From contig NC_065905.1 in the NCBI RefSeq assembly GCF_905147045.1, positions 3,658,001-3,722,000 of the forward strand: 64,000 nt of DNA, read 5' to 3'. Positions 1 to 10,917 of this stretch are shown piece by piece; the first letter of the stretch is position 1, and each line of letters opens with the position of its first letter. The notes under the pieces are model-generated. The model saw only the letters and a program-made list of their open reading frames with translations, was not told the DNA's origin and ran no database searches. The DNA comes from Nymphalis io. Taxonomy: Eukaryota; Arthropoda; Insecta; Lepidoptera; Nymphalidae. A program made the position numbers and the translations under genes.

Positions 1-76
1 TATAAAGTTAAATTTGTTCATTTTAGTTTTTAATTTTTAAAAATAAAAATAATAATAGAATATTATCCTTGTAAAA

Positions 77-580
77 CTTTTTAACGAAATTCTCCTACAG
101 GGTTTTACACTCGGTCAATGGAAGAATGCGATTGTCACGATACTTTATAAAAAAGGCGACAAATCAAAACTGACAAACTACCGTCCAATAAGCCTTCTCT
201 CTCAGGTCTACAAACTGTTCGCTAAAGTCCTGTGCCACCGACTCGCTAATACCCTCGACGAATACCAACCTATCGAGCAAGCTGGCTTCCGGAGTGGATA
301 CTCAACTATAGACCACATCCATACTGTCAGGCATCTAATAGAGAAGTGCAATGAGTATAACCGACCCCTGTGCTTTGCCTTCGTTGATTACGAGAAGGCT
401 TTCGACAGTGTCGAACATTGGGCCGTGTTTCAATCTCTCCATCGCTGCGGTATTGACAAGCGATACGTAGATATCGTCCGAGAGGTGTACAAATTCGCGA
501 CTATGCAGGTGCGCATGCACAAAAACACCAACCTCGTGTCTGTTGACAGAGGGGTCGGACAAGGTGATAACTCTCGCTGA
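77..580 (+). pseudogene. RTE reverse transcriptase, first part (palm)
   Basis: Open frame that enters truncated at LFNEILLQG and continues QWKNAIVTILYKKGD, then the RT motifs NYRPISLLS, QAGFRSGYST and FVDYEKAFDSV. The last carries the motif A catalytic aspartate, at about 380-412. It ends at GVGQGDN followed by a stop at 578-580. A single-base deletion near 566-571 removes the usual TISPKLF continuation from this frame; the protein resumes in the next frame. There is no start codon because of the 5' truncation, so the fragment cannot encode active RT. Confidence 0.85.
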
Positions 581-1443
581 AACTCTTCAACACCGCCTTA
601 GAAGATCTGTTGAAGACGCTGGATTGGAAGGAGAGAGGTATCAATATAAACGGAACACGCATGACGCACCTTAGGTTCGCGGACGACTTGATTCTTGTCG
701 CCGAGAGCACCAAAGAACTTCAACTTATGCTAGCAGATCTGCAAGAAGTTTCACTAAGGATCGGTCTGAGGATGAACATGTCCAAGACCAAAATCATGAC
801 TAATTGCCACATACGTGCACCTAACATAATCGTAAGTAAGGACACCGTACAGGTGGTCAGCGATTATATCTATCTTGGACATCGTTTATCATTTGATCGG
901 AAATCTCAAATACAGGAGATCGAACGACGCATTGGCTTAGGGTGGGCTGGTTTTGGAAAGCTCGAAGATGCGTTGACATCCAAACTCCCACAATGTCTCA
1001 AGACCAAGGTGTTTAACCAATGTGTCTTGCCTATACTCACCTACGGTGCCGAAACATGGACGCTTACTAAGCATAACATGCACAAAATAAAAATGGCACA
1101 AAGGGCGATGGAGCGTGCTATGCTAGGCATCTCCCTCGTTGATCGTGTACCAAACGCAGAAATCCGACGAAAGACGAAAGTCGAAGATATTGGGAAGCGT
1201 ATCACGAGGTTGAAGTGGAGACGGGCTGGACACTTGGCCAGACGAGAAGACGGAAGGTGGACTAAAGTCGTCACGGAGTGGTGGCCTAGAGAAGCAAAGA
1301 GGCCAGTGGGCAGACCACCCGCCCGATTGTTAGACGATTTTAGGAAGATGGCGGGTGCTCAATGGATGCGACTAGCACAGGACTGGGAGAACTGGCGCGC
1401 CTGTGAGGAGGCCTATGTCCAGCAGTGGATTAATGTGGGCTGA
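571..1443 (+). pseudogene. RTE reverse transcriptase, second part (FADD to C-terminus)
   Basis: Continues the RT in a new frame (LKLFNTALEDLLKTLDW...). It contains the catalytic FADD box at 676-687, the AETWTLTK region, the GRPPARLLDDFRK segment and the terminal AYVQQWINVG before the TGA at 1441-1443. This C-terminal block matches the fragments at 23549, 29167, 36925, 41255 and 53418. The frame is uninterrupted after the deletion near 568, which suggests a fairly young copy. It is retroelement debris rather than a host gene. Confidence 0.85.
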
Positions 1444-1473
1444 ATATGATGATGATTATCTTGAAGTAAAATA

Positions 1474-1746
1474 TCAATTGGGTTTTTTTACTAAAACGTT
1501 TGATTTGCTATACAAAGCTGTTACTGTATTGTGATTCTCTGATAAAGAACTTAATTTATTAATTACCGAATAACGATTATTACAATATCGCAGAAGGTGA
1601 CCATCGCCTTTCTCTTCTCGATACGGAGAATATCGTATATCACGACAAAAATAGGGTATTTCAGCACCACGCGCTAATCTGTCATGGTATGTACCATAAT
1701 CATCGTCCCCATGACGGCACGGCGATAGACCATGGAAAAAGAGGAC
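1474..1746 (-). other. Unidentified 90-codon open frame in a GC-richer block
   Basis: The block 1590-1840 is clearly richer in GC than its surroundings and matches no other repeat in the window. The minus strand is open for 90 codons between stops, without an ATG start. Its translation includes DYGTYHDRLARGAEIPYF and then CRDIRYSPYREEKGDG. An alternative frame just upstream reads GGLYHRHLGPLFPW. This could be an exon, a decayed gene or part of an interspersed repeat absent elsewhere here. I do not recognise the protein. Confidence 0.3.
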
Positions 1747-1840
1747 CTAAGTGTCTGTGATAGAGACCTCCAAATCCAGTATTCACATCCATTCCACCGT
1801 GATCGACGTTCTGTTTTCAACACGTGCCGCTAATGATATA

Positions 1841-3258
1841 TCATAGTATAATTATAATAAATAAAAATACTCAAAGACAGATAAACTTTTGTCGAAACGG
1901 GAAAAAAAGGTGTGGTTGAAGGATATTAATTAATTAATTATTAATAAATTATTCTCTTCAATCTTATCTCAATAATTTAATAAAAAATAAAATAAAAATT
2001 ATAGTAAGAATTTCAATAAAATTAATTTTATTATCAAGATACAATTTTGTTTAAGCGTTTGTTATCTTCAAATAACGCGTTCTGTTTCAGTAAATGATAA
2101 TCAAATAGGTGTTACATTTCATGAATTTCTAAACCTCCCTCACGTACCAATGAAGCGGGATACAGGAAATTAACGCGATTAAACACTTTTCACTGCTTCC
2201 AGTATACGTGTTAACGAGTTAGGTGTTTGCTCCACTTGGAAATAGTATCATATAGCGTATTGCTTTTTATATTTACACATCGTATTGATCAAGCGTATCA
2301 CTATTAATGTTTAGCTTTAACAGCCTTAGTTGGATATGTTTTGATACAAAATTCGATGGAATTTATAAAGCAATATTTACAAAAAGCGCATATAATTATT
2401 TATTGTAATAAGGATTCATTATATTTGGATTTGACATCAGTACACTTTAGATATATAAAATTTATTGTTTTTTATCAAACCTGTGTGTTTATACTTAAAT
2501 TTAAGAACATCAAGAATTTCTTTAATTAAAAATCCACCCGAAGACACGAATTATATATCTGCACAAAGTGGAACATCCTCTTGTTCCATTAGATTATATA
2601 GTTACCAACAGTGTATTTGATAAGCCATAGCATCGTCTTCAAAGACGAACATACTTAGTACTATTAATACAACATATTGAATACAAATATATAAAATGAT
2701 AATTAACGTTTTTTGTTTTTTGTTTGTGAAGACTCAGAAATAAACGAAACATGTGGGAATACTTCCAACTTCGAAAAGGCTATACAACGAGCTCATAACA
2801 AAAAGCAAAGTCATTGAATGCACATCATAGAAATTGCAAGAGAAATGACTCCGCAGAATACCACAAGAGTATTTCGTAATTACTGTATTTTTATACGTTA
2901 GTAATATAAGGAATAAATAATATAGCATATATATTAATACGTGAAGAAAAAAATTTGTAACCCTTTTCAGGGTTCATGCGCGCAATGTGCTTAAAAGTGA
3001 AATTGGGCATGGTTAAGATTTATGTATATTTGTGCTATAAATAATTTTTTTTCTTTTTTCAGACGTGTATCTACGGTGGTTGAGCGCAAAATATTCTGCC
3101 AATGTAAATGATATCACACATATGAGATCAATCGGATTCCAATTACTAACAATAAATACTTTTTTAATGCCATACTGACCAGGTTTCCTCAACTACATTA
3201 AAAAAGATGCTTAGAAGAAAAAAATAATAAAGTAATAATATTGAATAATAAAATTAAA
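1841..3258. other. AT-rich stretch, no gene recognised
   Basis: Low-complexity AT-rich DNA with short frames only. A strong polypyrimidine tract ending in CAG at 3043-3062 resembles a splice acceptor, but no donor or convincing frame follows it. Confidence 0.6.
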
Positions 3259-3558
3259 TTACTGGTGGTAGGGCTTTGTGCAAGCTCGTCTGGGTAGGTA
3301 CCACCCACTCATCAGATATTCTACCGCAAAACAGCAATACTTGATATTGTTGTGTTCCGGTTTGAAGGGTGAGTGAGCCAGTGTAATTACAGGCACAAGG
3401 GACATAAAATCTTAGTTCCCAAGGTTGGTGGCGCATTGGATATGTAAGCGATGGTTGACATTTCTTACAATGCCAATGTCTAAGAGCGTTGGTGACCACT
3501 TACCATCAGGTGGCCCATATGCTCGTCCGCCTTCCTATTCTATAAAAAAAAAAAAAAA
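3259..3558 (+). mobile_element. Family A SINE, full-length, young
   Basis: Begins TTACTGGTGGTAGGGC and ends with the family 3' block (CCACTTACCATCAGGTGG, then a CCTATTCTATA stretch) and a run of about 15 A. It differs from the inverted copy at 22765-23058 by one base as far as I can align by eye. The minus strand holds an 81-codon frame (3254-3499) that recurs in other copies and is a by-product of the repeat. Confidence 0.9.
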
Positions 3559-5086
3559 TCTAATTTTTAAAGCCCAAAAATATTATATTGCCATCATTTG
3601 TCCATCCTACCTACCTGCAACAAAAAAAAAAGAACTTCAGCTCAATCAGATCTACTTCAAAATTAAGTTACGAGATTTGACACACACGCTAAAAAGCGGA
3701 GTTAAATGAGAGCTTATAAAAATTTCCTTTTAAATTACTACCTCACCGAATTTCGCAGGAGATAAAAGATGTGTACATTCGCGGATAAACGAGTCCTTCA
3801 ATTTCATATTTCCATGGGACAGTAATCCGACATCTCTCGAGAGGTCACAGGCAAGGCTGTAAGCTAGGGTGATAAGAGCCTAAGGGTGGTGCATCAAGAA
3901 GAGATCGAGTCTTCGCCGTCAATTTCCATGTGGCTTAAACTTATATCAGTCCTTAAGCATATACAGATATGAATACAGTTTTCTTATGCTGCCCCTGGGC
4001 GTATCAACTTTAGGGACCTGGTGGGCCACTACCTTACCGTATGATATCTACATCACTGATTTCAGGCCCACGTTGAACGTAAAAAGTCAGGGCAAAAAGT
4101 TATTTATAAATTTAGCATATTATTTATAAATCTATGAATTTCATCATAATAAACATACCCTCTTTGGTTTTATAAAAATGGAATATTGAATGATGTTGAT
4201 GTTGCCATTTCCATAAATTATTTTATGTTTTTTAAGGTAAGAAAAAGCTTAGCTTTGTCCTAAATACACAAGAGAAGAATAACTAGTTTGTTCGGTATAG
4301 GTATTAGGAATGCACGTGTCTTTTAAAAGGCGGCATTACCTAAAGATTTTATGTATGGCAATATTACCATATAAATAACCTAGAGCACTGTCAAAGTAAT
4401 TTTGACTTCTTTTTAATAGATAATTCTATAAAAGAATAATTTTAAATCTGTTTGCTGATAGATATCGCTAGAAGTTCCTTGAATCATATTATCAAGTTAA
4501 AAATAATAGTGCCGAGGTACTTAAGGTATACGGGAATTGATGTGTAAACATGTGACCTCATGTACCGATCTCACGCACACATTAACGCATTTACAATAAT
4601 TTGTTATGACTTACGCTGACGTCATCTGACGCTCGAACTCTCAGTTAGCCCCTATCGTGTACCAAGCGCAAAGATGTTAACACATCAAAATAAATTTCAT
4701 AATTGTTATTTAACATTGGGTACGAAATAATTTTAATTATGTAAAGACGTGATTTACTAATTAATTGTATATAGTTTGTATATAATGCTTCTAAACAAAG
4801 CCGTCCACTAAGCTCGTGTCTCGCGGTCAAACCAAACTTGCTGGCCGTTAATCATATATTTATAAAGTTATTGCATTAGATATTTATGATATATAATTTG
4901 ATTGAAATTGTATCATTCAATTAATTACAAGTGTGACATTAAAAAGTTCATAAGTGTAACAGTTTAGAATATTTTTTTTAAATATATCACACAAGCATAT
5001 GACCGTTGGATTGATGTGATAGAAATTAGCCAGGAACTCGATATACTTCATCCTGGTGAATCTTTTCAAAGGTATGTATTATATTT
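3559..5086. other. No gene recognised
   Basis: AT-rich sequence. The part from 3760 to 4080 is more GC-balanced and non-repetitive within the window, but shows no long frame or recognisable motif. Confidence 0.5.
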
Positions 5087-5311
5087 GGTGGTCTTATGTA
5101 ACTCATCAGATATTCTACCGCTAAACAGCAGTACTTGGTATTGTTGTGTTCCGGTTTGAAGGGTGAGTTAGCCAGTGTAATTATAGGCACAAGATACATT
5201 ACATCTTAGTTCTCTAGGTTGGTGGTTCATTGGATATGTAAGGAAAGGTTAATTTTTCTTACAGCGCCAATGGATGTGGCGGTGGTGACCACTTACGATC
5301 ATGTTTCCTAA
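5087..5311 (+). mobile_element. Family A SINE, diverged, ends trimmed
   Basis: Keeps the internal ATCAGATATTCTACCGC, TTGTGTTCCGGTTTGAAGGG and GGTGGTGACCACTTA blocks of family A. The 5' start is shortened and the 3' A-tail is gone, so it is older than the 3259 copy. Confidence 0.8.
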
Positions 5312-7021
5312 CTTAAAATATTAGATCGTATTATAACTATTGAAGTGATAATTACGTAGAAAAATATTAAAGAAAGTCTTTAAATAAGTTGAAAGCAAAG
5401 TCGTACACAGAAGCTAGTATTGACTAAGTCTACAGTACTTCAGTTAGCCTTTTAAAAAACGCGGGCGTTCAAGTAAAATGATTAATAAAGATAAGAAAAA
5501 AATGTTGAGTCGACGAAAAATTCGGCACCATCAATTTAATAAAGCAGTCGAAAAATCGAGGTGCCTATTATTTTTCGTATAATACAGCCTTCCGTCGCTT
5601 AAATGAGGACTCGAGATTAACCCCTGCATTTTTGCCACCAATTCTTCAAGGTCCGATAAACGGTCGGTGCTTTTTATATAATTTATTTATATCTCATTAA
5701 GTATGTGTGAGAGTGATTGTATATTATATAAAGGGTTTTTTTTGTTCCGTTTGCTATTGAAACGCTTGAACCTTGGAGTAATAGTGCGAAAATTTTCATA
5801 AAGAACATTACACCCCGTCTTATTTTTTCTACCGGTGTCAGGAGGGCTGGTACATTTCTCTACCAGGGAATCGGAATTGCGATTAAAAGAGGACATGCCT
5901 TCTTGCCTAGATTTCTTGCCACCATTCCACGCGGTCACGTTTTGTTCAGTAATTATTTTATGTAATAAATAAAAAAAACGTTTGTCAGATATTAGTATTA
6001 ATAAGTTGCTTTTAAGTTAGACTTAAAATGCTTTTTAATGTATTTTGCAAGCTTTTATTTAACTTAACCGCTTGGTATGATAGGATGAGAAAGGGCCGAT
6101 CCTACTCGGCGGAGACAACGTTGGTGTCGGCTAATCTCTAATTTTAACCGTTTTGAGGATTACACCGAACAAACAGACAGATAGAGACAAAACTTAAAAA
6201 AAATGTTTGTTTTGAATTTGAGAACGTGTCCGAATAAGCATACTAACTTAAAAATAGGCAGTTATTTTGAAATAATACACAGACACTTTAATTTTATTTC
6301 TTGTATAGATTTACATAATATTGTTGTAAATTTAACCGACTAAGCAAACATTTGATACTGATTTTAGTGAAAATGCCATATATTATATAAATATTTTATT
6401 TTATAAATGCCTTCGATTAAGAGCTTTATTTACATATTACTTATCTATAAAACTCACATTACCAATCAAAAACGATACTACGTATTTATCGGATTTAAAA
6501 GTACTTGTAAAAAACCGTTTTATATTTATTATATTAATTAAAAATTCGGTTTGTTTTTGAAACACTATTTGTTGGTATACACTATAATAAAAATAAAATA
6601 TTAAATGAATAAATCATAGAATTGCAAAATATATTTACAATTTTATTTCGTTCCTAACAGTAACGAGTTTTAAGCAAAATTCATCATTTTGACGCGAACA
6701 ATATACTATATAATATATCCTGTGAAAGCACTGGCTAGTGTGGAGATATCTTTCATTAATAAAAAAAAAATTCGAAATTCAAATTCGATTTTATTATATA
6801 ACTATAACTTGTGTTTTAATGAACAGTTGTTTATCCATTTCCCCGCCGTTCGATTTTTCTCTAAATATTATATTTTTAGGAAGGAAGTGATATATAAAAG
6901 AAGTAATTTAATCACAAAATTAGAAATTTCAAGGATATTTCATCAAAACACGAAAGGTGAGATTATTTAATTATGTATTAAAAATCATTTACAGATCATA
7001 TCGATATCTCACACCGACACA
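5312..7021. other. No gene recognised; GC-balanced unique island
   Basis: Sequence from 5440 to 5940 is less AT-rich than its flanks and matches nothing else here. A minus-strand frame at 5687-5938 (83 codons) has no recognised motif. The remainder is AT-rich. Confidence 0.4.
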
Positions 7022-7126
7022 CAGGTAACACTTCTTCTAGCGCCAGTGTCTATGGACGATGGTGAGCATTACCATTAGCTGGTCCATCTGCCGGTCTGAT
7101 TTCGTACTTTATAATAAGAAAAACAT
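7022..7126 (+). mobile_element. Family A SINE 3' fragment
   Basis: The CGCCAGTGTCTATGGACGAT block and following bases match the 3' third of family A, ending in an A-rich run. Strongly diverged. Confidence 0.5.
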
Positions 7127-7664
7127 AACCCCTGACTTCAGTCATGATTAAATTTGCAATACCGGTTCAAACTAGTTTTGGAATTAAACAATATACAAAT
7201 GATATAAAATTTACAAATCCACCAGACCGTTTCATTTTTAATTCTATATAAAACAGTGATTCTTGCTTAGTATATTCTTCTAGCGTTTTTAAATTCCTTA
7301 AAATTGTTTAAGTTTTCGCTGTCTGAAAAAAAAACAATCGCTATTTTCTCTCGGGAGTAAATGCAGCATAATGCACAATTGCGAGCACATAAGAGAACGA
7401 CTAGTAGCAACTGATTTCTTATAGCTAAGTCAACTTTGAAACTGAAACGAGCCAGGAATTCCATATGAGGATGTATTTTTCGAGGCCAGCTCTTTGTAGT
7501 CACTTTGGCGAGTTAGAAGTAAAAATAAATGCCGTACGCTCACAGTGTTGATGTTTTAGAATCCTTTGTACGTCGATATAAAAACAGGTAAAGACAAAAT
7601 GGTGTCGTACCATTTTTATCTCTGTTTGACAATCGATTTTCTTTTTTTTTTTGTTTTGATGCAT

Positions 7665-7832
7665 GCATGCAGGTTTCCTCACGATATGTTTTTTCACCGT
7701 CAAGAATGAGATGAATTATAAGCACAAAATAAGCATATGAAAATTCAGTGGTGCTTGCCCGGGTTTGAACCTAAGATCATCAGTTAAGATTCACGCGTCC
7801 TAAGCACTAGCCCATTTCAGCTAATTATCAAC
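7665..7832 (-). mobile_element. Metulj-like SINE, tRNA half only
   Basis: Minus-strand copy that keeps the tRNA-like head (reverse complement of the GGTTCAAACCCGGGCAAGCA region) and the middle block with the GCATGCAGGTTTCCTCACGA signature. The 3' half is absent and replaced by a T-run at 7641-7650, so the copy is truncated or was broken by another insertion. Confidence 0.75.
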
Positions 7833-7849
7833 ATTATCTATAGTTCTGA

Positions 7850-7940
7850 AATCGTTTGTCCAGACTGACTATGAACGTAAAATCAAAACTACTATCTAGA
7901 AAATTGAAATTTAGAACATATTACATTGCAAGGTAATCCT
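7850..7940 (+). repeat. Unclassified interspersed repeat (also near 60190)
   Basis: The segment with CAAAACTACTATCTAGAAAA and GAAATTTAGAACATAT resembles 60190-60240 (CAAAACTATTGAAAGATGAA, then TTTGGAACATATG). The element type is not known. Confidence 0.4.
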
Positions 7941-7990
7941 TTCCTTTAATGGGAGAGCTGTCTTTGTATAAACAAAAGTATTTATATTAA

Positions 7991-8250
7991 GTTAGTTTGT
8001 AGAGCTTTGTGCAAGCTTATTTGGGTAGGTACCACCCACTCATCAGATATTCAACCACAAAACAGCAGTATTCTTGTGTTCCGGTATGAAGGGTGAGGGA
8101 GCCAGTGTAATTATAGGCACAAGGGACATAATATCTTAGTTCCCAAGGTTGGTGGCGCATTGGTGATGTAAGCGATGGTTAACATTTCTTACAATGCCAA
8201 TGTTTATGGGCGTTAGTGACCACTTATCATCTTTAAAAAAAAATACATGA
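7991..8250 (+). mobile_element. Family A SINE, nearly complete
   Basis: Shows the GAGCTTTGTGCAAGCTTATT start, the GGTAGGTACCACCCACTCAT block and the AATGCCAATGTTTATGGGCG block, and ends in a short A-run. The last 40 bases before the tail are missing. Confidence 0.85.
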
Positions 8251-8728
8251 AATCATTTTACCCGTGCGAAGCCGGGACGTGTAGCTTGTACTATATACAA
8301 ATAAAGGAGACAAAACACAAACATTTCTGACAATTCAAACTAATCACTCAAGCAAAATTTGGTTAATTTAGCTGAAAAGTTCCACATCGGAATTGGATTC
8401 CTGTATCGACAATCGACATCGAAGTAAATTACATTGAAATCGATATTGCTATTGTTCGTGTATTGTACAGCACAGTGACTGTCATGAAATGTAAAAAATA
8501 ACACGTTTCACTTTAAAAAACGCTCAGATATGCCGTGAAACAATTTTAATCTATATTATTTAACATAAATCAATGTTTTGTTAGTAAAGGTAATTGAGGC
8601 GAGAAAGAGACAAGCTTATTTGTTACTTTTTCATAGTAAAGGTATATTTTTCATAGTAATTATTGAAATAAAATTTGTGGATTATGCTCTGTGAGTTTTA
8701 GACTAAGAAGACTTTTTAATCGTTTAAG
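8251..8728. other. No gene; short repeat tail
   Basis: The 8262-8290 segment (CCCGTGCGAAGCCGGGA) recurs at 31170-31190 and resembles the terminal sequence common to lepidopteran mobile elements. The rest is unremarkable. Confidence 0.4.
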
Positions 8729-8795
8729 TGGGCACAGTAGCTGGACCACCTGGTAGTAAGTGGTCACCATCACCCATAAATACCTGCCACATAAG
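8729..8795 (-). mobile_element. Family A SINE fragment
   Basis: GGACCACCTGGTAGTAAGTG followed by GTCACCAT matches the inverted 3' end of family A. The remainder has been lost. Confidence 0.5.
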
Positions 8796-8896
8796 ATGTA
8801 ACCTGTATACTCGATGGCTTAAAACTACCCTATTATAATGCTTCGTGAAAAATTCAGCCAGTAATGAGATATAAACGAGTCGTTGAGTAAGGTAAA

Positions 8897-8993
8897 AGTA
8901 ATAGCCTGTAAACATCCCACAGCTGGGCTAAAGACGCCTCTTCTATTGGGAAGGTTCATAGCTTATTTCATCACGCCGCTCCATGGTACTTGT
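8897..8993 (-). mobile_element. Metulj-like SINE 3' fragment
   Basis: TAATAGCCTGTAAACATCCC followed by the AGCTGGGCTAAAG and CCACGCCGCTCCA blocks matches the inverted 3' third of Metulj-like copies; the remainder is missing. Confidence 0.65.
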
Positions 8994-9990
8994 TAAGTTT
9001 ATTTATTTATTAAAGGTTTGCTAGCGGATGTTACATAAATAATATCTTAATAAATTATGTATTAAAACTAAAAACATTTTATGTACACTCATTTGAAAGC
9101 AAACTTTGCATGCATAGTGTTCTTGCGCCGATTACAATAACATAAAAGTTTTAAAGTGCTTGACTAATAATTGACAATAACAGAAAGATAAAAAATAAAT
9201 GTGACAAAGATAGGATTTTGCGGTATCAAAAAACATATTGGTTTAAAATTATAAATAAAAAGAACGGAAATAATAAAACATACATTATTATTTAATTCAA
9301 ATTATAATATGATATTCGATAATTTGGTTTCAGGGACATACCTGAATCCTATTTAATATTTCCACAACATAATTTCGTCGTGGTCGTATGTATCCTTTGT
9401 TGATTATTTACTTAAAGGATATCAAGATTATTAGTACCTATTATATGAAGATATGCAGAATACTGTCACTATATTTATTAATTATAATATAAGTGGGTGC
9501 CAAAATGTTGGCATTGGTAGATAATATTACACAATCCTATAAGCCTTGAACAAAATTTGTTCTATGTCATACAATAAAATTAAGATTCGATCTAATTTCA
9601 ATATTAATATTTATCATTTATGACTATCATATAAACTAATAAATAAACGTCATTAAATAAAATATTTATTCTTAATATTCTGCTAATCTTTATATATAAA
9701 CTTATAATTTACTCAATTTGTAAATTGCAACCGCGCGAATCCAGGGCGGTTCGCTATAATAATAATAATAGCAATATAAAACAACAATGCAATACTGTTT
9801 AAAAATATCTTAACTGTTTTATTTGCCTCGCTTAGTTTGTGTATACGAACTTAATACTATTACGTAATAGAAATAAATGTTCACAAAAAGGAAAATAATT
9901 TTATGGAACATATTAAATGCTACAGCTCAAATTTCAAAGAAAAGTATTAGAAATGGCCGTGCGCTGAAATCGTTTTATTGGTAACACCTT
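8994..9990. other. No gene recognised
   Basis: Very AT-rich sequence with no long frame, hairpin or repeat identifiable from this window alone. Confidence 0.5.
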
Positions 9991-10475
9991 TTGACTTTAA
10001 AGTAACAGCCTGTGGATGTTCCACTGCTTGGCTAAGATCTCCTCTTCTTTTTTGAGAGGAAGGCTTGAAGCTTTTTCCACCACGCTGCTCCAATGCGGGT
10101 TAGTGGAATACACTTGTGGCAAAATTTCAGTGAAATTAGACATATGCAGGTTTTCTCACGATGTTTTCCTACACCGTCAAGCACGACATGAAGTCCGGGT
10201 TTGAACCCACGATCATCGGTTAAGATTCACGCGATCTAACCTTTTTTTTTATCGTGGAGAAATCCTCATGGATACCCTCCATATCTGATGATACATGGAG
10301 GGTTATGTCGAACTCTTAACGACTAAAACCACCACGGTTCCAGCGATCCACACTTGGCGAAGTTGCGGGTACGCTTGCGCATTCTTCCGCGCCTCCACCT
10401 GTGGCTGTTCTTTTTGTCGAACCCTTCGATGTTAAAACGATCTAACCACTAGGCCATCTCAGCTTGACTTCAAAG
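9991..10475 (-). mobile_element. Metulj-like SINE split by a later insertion
   Basis: The SINE occupies 10003-10241 plus 10448-10463. It is flanked by TTGACTTTAAAG (9991-10002) and TTGACTTCAAAG (10464-10475), a 12-bp target-site duplication with one mismatch. It is interrupted in the tRNA-like head by the element at 10242-10437, which made its own duplication. The 3' end is AACAGCCTG. Confidence 0.9.
10242..10437 (-). mobile_element. 5'-truncated poly(A) retroelement inside the Metulj-like SINE
   Basis: A 196-bp insert that starts with nine T (an A-tail read in reverse) and is bounded by the exact 10-bp duplication CGATCTAACC (10232-10241 and 10438-10447). The body has no homologue elsewhere here, except that its GTGGTTTTAGT...TAAGA...CATA stretch on the minus strand resembles the 3' region of the GC-rich repeat at 61785-62150. 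It is likely a LINE 3' end or a SINE; the family is unknown. Confidence 0.85.
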
Positions 10476-10829
10476 CGTTTATAAAACGTTGACAGCCTAT
10501 CAGTTACATAGATACATATCAAGCGATCCGTCCGCCTTTCACGGGTGCAATTTACTGAATTTAGAATTTTTTTTTGTAATATTTAGAGATATGACTCTTC
10601 TTAGATGATATGAGTGGGTGGTACATACCCAAATTGCATAAAGCGAGTCACGTGTTCTATCCACTTATATCGTCTCAGTACACTATTTCTCCACTTACTG
10701 TTATTATTCTACATATAAGTTTATCTTATCTAGATCTTCAATCTCTTGAAATGCAGATTCATAAAACGAGAAACGTTGTTGAATTGCATTGTGTTCTCGA
10801 AGTACTTACAGCGAATACAGCGTAATTCT

Positions 10830-10917
10830 CTCGTACGACTATTAATTCCAGCTTTGTGATGTTAATTGTGATATACTCGTGTCTTAGTGCCAAGACTATC
10901 AGGAATCGTTAGGGTAG
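10830..10917 (+). repeat. Diverged repeat pair, copy 1
   Basis: About 85 bp with GCTTTGTGATGTTAATTGTG and AGTGCCAAGACTATC, related to 12380-12467 in the same orientation. Nature unknown. Confidence 0.5.

Larger units (their letters stand above)
62..1471 (+). mobile_element. 5'-truncated RTE-type LINE copy
   Basis: Non-LTR retrotransposon fragment that holds the reverse transcriptase core, the C-terminal region and the 3' end. The 5' endonuclease half is missing, so coding homology starts in mid-RT at about 77. The 3' end is a short (ATG)n-like run after the stop at 1441-1443. The 15 bases before the element (62-76) resemble 1455-1471 (both begin ATTATC and end TAAAA), a plausible but degraded target-site duplication. 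RTE assignment rests on the NYRPISLLS and FADD motifs and the YVQQW C-terminus. Confidence 0.85.

Noticed and set aside
98..101. CTCCTACAG followed by G looks like a splice acceptor directly before RT coding sequence.
   Set aside because: RT homology continues upstream of this point in the same frame (LFNEILLQG), so the element is simply 5'-truncated further left and no intron is needed.
3043..3180. Strong polypyrimidine tract plus CAG followed by a 38-codon open frame starting VYLRWLSAKY.
   Set aside because: No reasonable donor site ends the frame, and open runs of this length are expected by chance.
3254..3499. 81-codon minus frame repeated elsewhere as a possible conserved gene family.
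   Set aside because: It is antisense to the family A SINE in every occurrence and begins and ends at repeat boundaries.
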